Below are positions 59,878-64,000 of a stretch of 64,000 nt of DNA, piece after piece. The position numbers and the translations under genes are program-made. The number at the start of each line of letters is the position of its first letter. The stretch's first letter is position 1. The notes under the pieces are model-generated. The model saw nothing but the letters and a program-made list of their open reading frames with translations, made no database searches and had not been told where the DNA came from. Origin of the DNA: Spirosoma endbachense (lineage in GTDB: Bacteria; Bacteroidota; Bacteroidia; Cytophagales; Spirosomataceae); assembly GCF_010233585.1 (NCBI RefSeq), contig NZ_CP045997.1, positions 1,639,749-1,703,748 of the forward strand, read 5' to 3'.

Positions 59878-62832
59878 ATGAAAAGAAAACTACTGAAGCA
59901 TGATCTGATACCCGTAATCATCACCATGCTATTATTGGTTGCTGTATGTCCTTTGGACGCTTTAGCCCAGACGAAGAAAATAACGGGTAAAGTATCCACC
60001 AGCGTTAATTCCGAAGTAATACAAGGAGTCAATGTACTGGTGAAGGGCAATAGCCGGAAAGGTTCGATCACCGATGCTCAGGGCCTATTTACCCTGGAAG
60101 TCACACCGGCTGACATTCTTGTTTTCAGCTTCATCGGCTTTAAATCAAAAGAGATAAAAGTTGGCGATGAGACCACATTTAACGTTGCCCTGGATGAGGA
60201 TGCGACTCAATTGACTGAATTGATCGTGACAGGATCGCGGAATACCGGGCGAACTATTTTGGAAACACCCGTTCCTGTCGATGTCATTTCGATTAAGGAT
60301 ATTATGGGCGAACTTCCTCAAATGGATCTGGCTCAGATGCTGGCCTTTGTCGCACCGAGTTTCAATGCGGTCCGGTCGCAGGGTGGCGATCTAAATTCGC
60401 ACGTCGATCCGGTTCAGCTACGGAATATGGCCCCCAATCAGATACTTGTTCTGATTAACGGAAAGCGACGCCATACATCGGCCCTGCTCATTACCGAAAC
60501 AGCGGTTGGCAGCCCTTCTACTACAGTTGATTTGATGACCATCCCTGTTTCGGCTATTGATCGGGTAGAAATACTTCGCGATGGCGCTGCTGCCCAGTAT
60601 GGCTCCGATGCGGTGGCCGGTGTCGTCAACATTATCCTAAAAAAGGGCACCAATAAATTAACGGGTAGCCTTACCGGTGGAGGCTATGCCAATACAGGTG
60701 GCCAGGCCGGTGATTTGACTAAGTCTGGTAAACCCGATGGATTCAATTACCAGTTCGATGCGAACTATGGGTTCAAAATAAACGACAAAGGCTACTTTAA
60801 CCTTTCAGGTCAGATTACCCAGCGCCGACCCACACTTCGCCCATTCGTAAATGACTGGGGATTTTTTGACAAAACGTATCTTAATAACCTCCGAACCGAC
60901 AAGAACGGTAATCCGGTCATTACCAATCCTGAACTAATTAATGCACAGGCGACCGGTAATACGTCACAAATCGCTGCACTGACCACAGAAACGGGTTTGA
61001 TGAGTGCCCGCGGCTTGACGAAAGCAGATTTTGCGGTATACGCCGGTATGCCAGCGATTACGCTTGGAAGCACGTTTTATAACGCCGGTTATGAGATAAA
61101 TCCTAACACAACTATTTACAGTTTTGGCGGTGCTTCTTATAAATACCTGGAAGGCTTCTCGTGCTATTTCCGCCGACCCGCTCAGACCGACCGGTTCAAC
61201 TACCTGCTCTATCCCAACGGATTCAGGCCACAAATGACCTCCAATACCTCCGATATTTCGAACACCGTTGGCATTAAAAGCAAGATCGGCGAATTTCTGG
61301 TTGACTTCAGCAATACATTCGGGAAAAATACCATGCGGCTTGGCATGGTGAATACCTTCAATGCCTCCCTCGGCTCCAATTCGCCGGTCAACATGAATCT
61401 GGGAACACATCAGTTCACTCAGAACTCGACCAACCTCGACTTATCCCGTTATTTTAAAGGTGTGATGAATGGCCTTAACATCGCCTTTGGTGCAGAAATG
61501 CGCGTCGAGAACTATAAAATCCTTAAAGGACAGGAAGAGAGTTATGCGTATGGTAATGCAGGCATACTAACGGTAGCAAAAGACGGGCTCCTTGTTGGCC
61601 CCGATGGCAAACCCCTCGAAGATGCCAGCAGCGTACCTATTGTTGATGCCAACGGAAATCCATTGGCCGTAAATGCCGGACAACAGGTAACCGTTAAATC
61701 CCTCTCGTCTAACTGTCAGTGTTTTGCTGGCTTTGGCCCTAAGAATGAGCGCAATGAATTCAGAACAACGATGGCGGCCTATCTGGATGCTGAATTGGAA
61801 CTCACCCGGAAATTTTTACTAGCTGGTGCTTTCCGGCTGGAAAATTACTCTGATTTTGGCGGGGTAACGATTGGAAAACTGGCCGCCCGGTATTCGCTGA
61901 CGAAAACGCTTACTATCCGTGGATCGATTGCAACGGGGTTCCGCGCACCATCGCTACAGGAGCTTAACTATACCCATACAGCTACTGCCTTCGTACCAGA
62001 TGCCAATGGCATTCCGCAGCCTCTGGATGTGACCACTTACCCCACCAACAGCACAGCGGCCCGGGTATTAGGCATCAAAGGGTTAAAACAGGAACAATCA
62101 CGCACCTATGGCTTTGGGCTTACCTATCAACCCGTTCAGGGATTTGAGGTAACCCTGGATGCTTACCAGATTGATGTTGACAACCGTATTTTCAGAACCA
62201 GTTATTTTAACGCTTCGGAAGTTGGCAATAATTATGGCGAAGTAATTGGCGAAGGTGAAGCTCAATTTTTTGTCAATGGAGCCGATGTACGTTCTAAAGG
62301 CATCGAGGCCGTTGGAAATTACACGCTTAACCTACAAAAAGGCAAAAGTTTTACGTTCACGCTGGCTACCATTTTCAGCAAAAATACGGTCCTCAATCGC
62401 AAAACGCTTAACCTGAATGTAGCCAATCTTACTTCCGATCAGGTCGTTGGAAAATACCTCAGCCGTGATGTAGTAGGGCAATTTGAAACAGGTACACCCA
62501 GAACTAAGCTGATTGGTTCGGTTTCTTATCGGGTTAACAAATTCAATACCATGCTGAGAGGCACCTATTATGGATCGGTCACCGAAAGATCTGTATCTGC
62601 TGACGGTGACGGCAATTTTTATGATCAGACATTTTCTCCGCAGGCCATTTTTGACCTAAGCGTTGGCTATGATCTGAACCGCAATGTGAAGTTCTCAATC
62701 GGAGGCAGCAACATTCTTGATAAATATCCGCAAATACTACGGTCAGAGAATCAGGGCTTTTACCTGTACTCTAACAATCAGCAAGGTTCCAACGGGGCCT
62801 ATTATTATGGCCGTGTAATGTTCAACTTCTAA
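59878..62832 (+). CDS. TonB-dependent receptor with CarboxypepD-reg-like domain
   Basis: From the ATG at 59878 the product is 984 aa and starts with a signal peptide (residues 1-~35, ending DALAQ). The CarboxypepD_reg-like domain KITGKVSTSVNSEVIQGVNV leads into the plug (residues about 125-250): ELIVTGSRNTGRTILETPVPV, QILVLINGKRRHTSALL and VEILRDGAAAQYGSDAVAGV. The 22-strand barrel continues to YYYGRVMFNF with terminal Phe. It imports an unknown ligand with TonB energy. It is not a classic SusC: no SusD gene follows, only the small lipoprotein 14 bp downstream. The frame opens further upstream, but the ATG at 59878 is where the signal peptide begins. Confidence 0.92.
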   Translation: MKRKLLKHDLIPVIITMLLLVAVCPLDALAQTKKITGKVSTSVNSEVIQGVNVLVKGNSRKGSITDAQGLFTLEVTPADILVFSFIGFKSKEIKVGDETTFNVALDEDATQLTELIVTGSRNTGRTILETPVPVDVISIKDIMGELPQMDLAQMLAFVAPSFNAVRSQGGDLNSHVDPVQLRNMAPNQILVLINGKRRHTSALLITETAVGSPSTTVDLMTIPVSAIDRVEILRDGAAAQYGSDAVAGVVNIILKKGTNKLTGSLTGGGYANTGGQAGDLTKSGKPDGFNYQFDANYGFKINDKGYFNLSGQITQRRPTLRPFVNDWGFFDKTYLNNLRTDKNGNPVITNPELINAQATGNTSQIAALTTETGLMSARGLTKADFAVYAGMPAITLGSTFYNAGYEINPNTTIYSFGGASYKYLEGFSCYFRRPAQTDRFNYLLYPNGFRPQMTSNTSDISNTVGIKSKIGEFLVDFSNTFGKNTMRLGMVNTFNASLGSNSPVNMNLGTHQFTQNSTNLDLSRYFKGVMNGLNIAFGAEMRVENYKILKGQEESYAYGNAGILTVAKDGLLVGPDGKPLEDASSVPIVDANGNPLAVNAGQQVTVKSLSSNCQCFAGFGPKNERNEFRTTMAAYLDAELELTRKFLLAGAFRLENYSDFGGVTIGKLAARYSLTKTLTIRGSIATGFRAPSLQELNYTHTATAFVPDANGIPQPLDVTTYPTNSTAARVLGIKGLKQEQSRTYGFGLTYQPVQGFEVTLDAYQIDVDNRIFRTSYFNASEVGNNYGEVIGEGEAQFFVNGADVRSKGIEAVGNYTLNLQKGKSFTFTLATIFSKNTVLNRKTLNLNVANLTSDQVVGKYLSRDVVGQFETGTPRTKLIGSVSYRVNKFNTMLRGTYYGSVTERSVSADGDGNFYDQTFSPQAIFDLSVGYDLNRNVKFSIGGSNILDKYPQILRSENQGFYLYSNNQQGSNGAYYYGRVMFNF

Positions 62833-62846
62833 TCGCTACCCCAACT

Positions 62847-63356
62847 ATGAACCGATTTCTCAATATAAGAAACCTTATCCCAGCACTGGGCATTTTCCTG
62901 TTAATGATTGCTTTCCTTAGTTCGTGTGAGCAGCAGCAATATGAACCTAATTTAAGCGTAGCTCCGGGCGGTGGTACCGTAACGACCTATAAGTCATACA
63001 CATTAGCGTCGGCAACCGGAACGACTATTTACGGCCGTGTGGTATTTTATAAGTACAGCACCTCGGTTACATTGGTTGAAATGGGCCTTTATAATACAAC
63101 AACAGGAACGGCCTATTCCTCATCTGTTTATCAGGGTAAACTTGCTGAAAGCTCGGCAACGGTTCTCAAACCGCTTGATGCTATCAGTGGGGCTACCGGG
63201 GAGTTTTCTACCAGCAAATATTATGTCATAAACGAAGCAGGTTTCTATGACAAACTAACTACCTACAATGCCAATGTGAAAGTATTGTCGGGTACGAAGT
63301 TGGTCGCCAGTGGTAATATCGGGGCGAATGCTACACCCGTTGCCCAATCGAACTAG
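62847..63356 (+). CDS. Small secreted lipoprotein downstream of the TonB receptor
   Basis: The 169-aa product has a lipoprotein signal (LGIFLLMIAFLSSC, Cys near 27) and a beta-rich mature part with a repeated-looking pattern (TIYGRVVFYKYSTSVTLVEMG, TGTAYSSSVYQGKLAES, GFYDKLTTYNANVKVLSGTKL). I do not recognise a characterised family. It is 14 bp downstream of the TonB receptor and likely co-transcribed; it could be a surface-exposed accessory or ligand-binding lipoprotein for that receptor. The start ATG at 62847 is clear, and a terminator follows. Confidence 0.75.
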   Translation: MNRFLNIRNLIPALGIFLLMIAFLSSCEQQQYEPNLSVAPGGGTVTTYKSYTLASATGTTIYGRVVFYKYSTSVTLVEMGLYNTTTGTAYSSSVYQGKLAESSATVLKPLDAISGATGEFSTSKYYVINEAGFYDKLTTYNANVKVLSGTKLVASGNIGANATPVAQSN

Positions 63357-63400
63357 CGCTTGTTAAGGAGTCTAGGTTCGATTAAACAGCTGTTCTATAT

Positions 63401-63437
63401 ACAAACGCCCCGGCCAAAACCAGGGCGTTTGTGTTTT
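63401..63437 (+). terminator. Terminator after the TonB receptor operon
   Basis: ACAAACGCCC (63401-63410) pairs with GGGCGTTTGT (63423-63432) across a 12-nt loop, followed by GTTTT. It closes the receptor-lipoprotein unit. Confidence 0.85.
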
Positions 63438-63502
63438 CATCGTAGCCAAACGGTCAGACTTACCGACTCGTTCGTATATTAGTTGTGAATTACCACCGTA
63501 CT

Positions 63503-64000
63503 ATGCACCATACAGTTGTCGAACAGATTCTGGAATACCCAGGTGCTTACTTGATTATGCAGGAGATTCAAGCCGTGTTAGCTCAAGAGCGTAAAAAGCG
63601 TGAAGCATTTTACAACGACATCACCGATGAATAAAAGCTTGAATTCATTAATGGTGAAATTGTTATGCATTCACCGGTTAAGAAAATGCATAACGAAACA
63701 ACTAAATACTTGTGCGGGCTTATTGATTTATATGTTCGCAAAAATAAGCTTGGATTTGTTGGTGTAGAAAAAATCATGACGGCTCTCACCCGCAACGACT
63801 ACGAGCCAGATATATGTTTTTTCGGGCGGGCAAAAGCGGATTTATTTGACAAAAAACAAACCTTGTTTCCAGCGCCTGATCTTGTGATCGAAGTTTTATC
63901 GGACGGCACGGCGAAACGAGACAGGGGCATCAAATTTCAGGATTATCAGGCTCACGGCGTCGAAGAATACTGGATTATCGACGCAGATGATCGGTTCATT
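63503..64000 (+). pseudogene. Uma2 family endonuclease with in-frame TAA, 3' end outside window
   Basis: From the ATG at 63503 the frame reads 43 codons (MHHTVVEQILEYPGAYL... ending DITDE) and meets TAA at 63632. After the stop the same frame stays open to the window edge and gives Uma2 (DUF820) sequence: KLEFINGEIVMHSPVKKMHN, MTALTRNDYEPDICFFG, APDLVIEVLSDGTAKRDRGI and YQAHGVEEYWIIDADD. The PD-(D/E)xK catalytic residues (Asp in EPDICFF, Glu in VIEVLS) are downstream of the stop. Uma2 proteins are very numerous in Cytophagales and of uncertain role. A single C-to-T change in CAA would explain the stop. Alternatives are translation from a downstream ATG (63662) or a sequencing error. Confidence 0.75.

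Noticed and set aside
63610..63795. Minus-strand open frame at the window end
   Set aside because: It is antisense to the Uma2 frame, which carries the family motifs.

Overview
The window looks like chromosome from a Cytophagales-type Bacteroidota (Spirosoma or a close relative; genus-level placement is inference). The evidence is the set of lineage-typical families: type IX secretion parts (a PorE-like OmpA protein, PorD/DUF4835, a C-terminal sorting domain), the short Bacteroidota RNA polymerase omega, a Rho with a very long disordered insertion, DUF5723, a CarboxypepD-reg TonB receptor, a Uma2 nuclease, and promoters of the form TTG-N19-22-TAnnTTTG. I saw no rRNA, tRNA, CRISPR array, prophage or insertion sequence. 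The content is mostly chromosomal housekeeping and envelope biology.

1-17,084: a truncated PorE-like gene, tilS, an OstA/LptA-like protein, a secreted T9SS cargo, bamD, rpoZ, coaBC, porD and recN, then a translationally coupled lipoprotein/SCO1/cytochrome c trio, an SDR oxidoreductase, a Crp-type regulator and a minus-strand coaX-OMP-lptC operon. Together these cover outer-membrane assembly (BamD), LPS transport (OstA/LptA-like, LptC), T9SS and coenzyme A synthesis (CoaBC, CoaX).

17,085-30,373: rho behind a long ATG-free leader, a fatty-acid-hydroxylase-family membrane enzyme, small envelope and acetyltransferase genes, a BNR-repeat protein, a cassette of WYL regulator, GyrI-like protein, DUF3224 and VOC protein, an acyl-CoA dehydrogenase, an FAD oxidoreductase and a Nudix CoA pyrophosphatase.

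30,374-45,249: an RND efflux adaptor/pump pair, a catalytically degenerate SGNH-like protein, an ECF sigma factor overlapping a membrane-anchored beta-barrel protein (probable trans-envelope signalling pair), a sorbosone-dehydrogenase-like lipoprotein, small unknowns, and an ammonium transporter with a porin.

45,250-64,000: ferredoxin divergent from a LuxC-type acyl-CoA reductase, an orphan HNH nuclease between two large palindromes, an esterase, recG, a DUF5723 protein, an Nfu iron-sulfur scaffold, rplU-rpmA, a thioesterase divergent from a phosphosulfolactate synthase homologue, DedA, aroE, a monooxygenase, nagA, a TonB receptor with a small lipoprotein, and a Uma2 gene interrupted by an in-frame TAA and cut by the window end.

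In several places I prefer a later start codon than the longest open frame; each case is explained in its entry. The least explained items are the sigma/beta-barrel pair, two dispersed palindromes sharing a 13-bp core, the Rho leader and insertion, and the SGNH-like pseudoenzyme.
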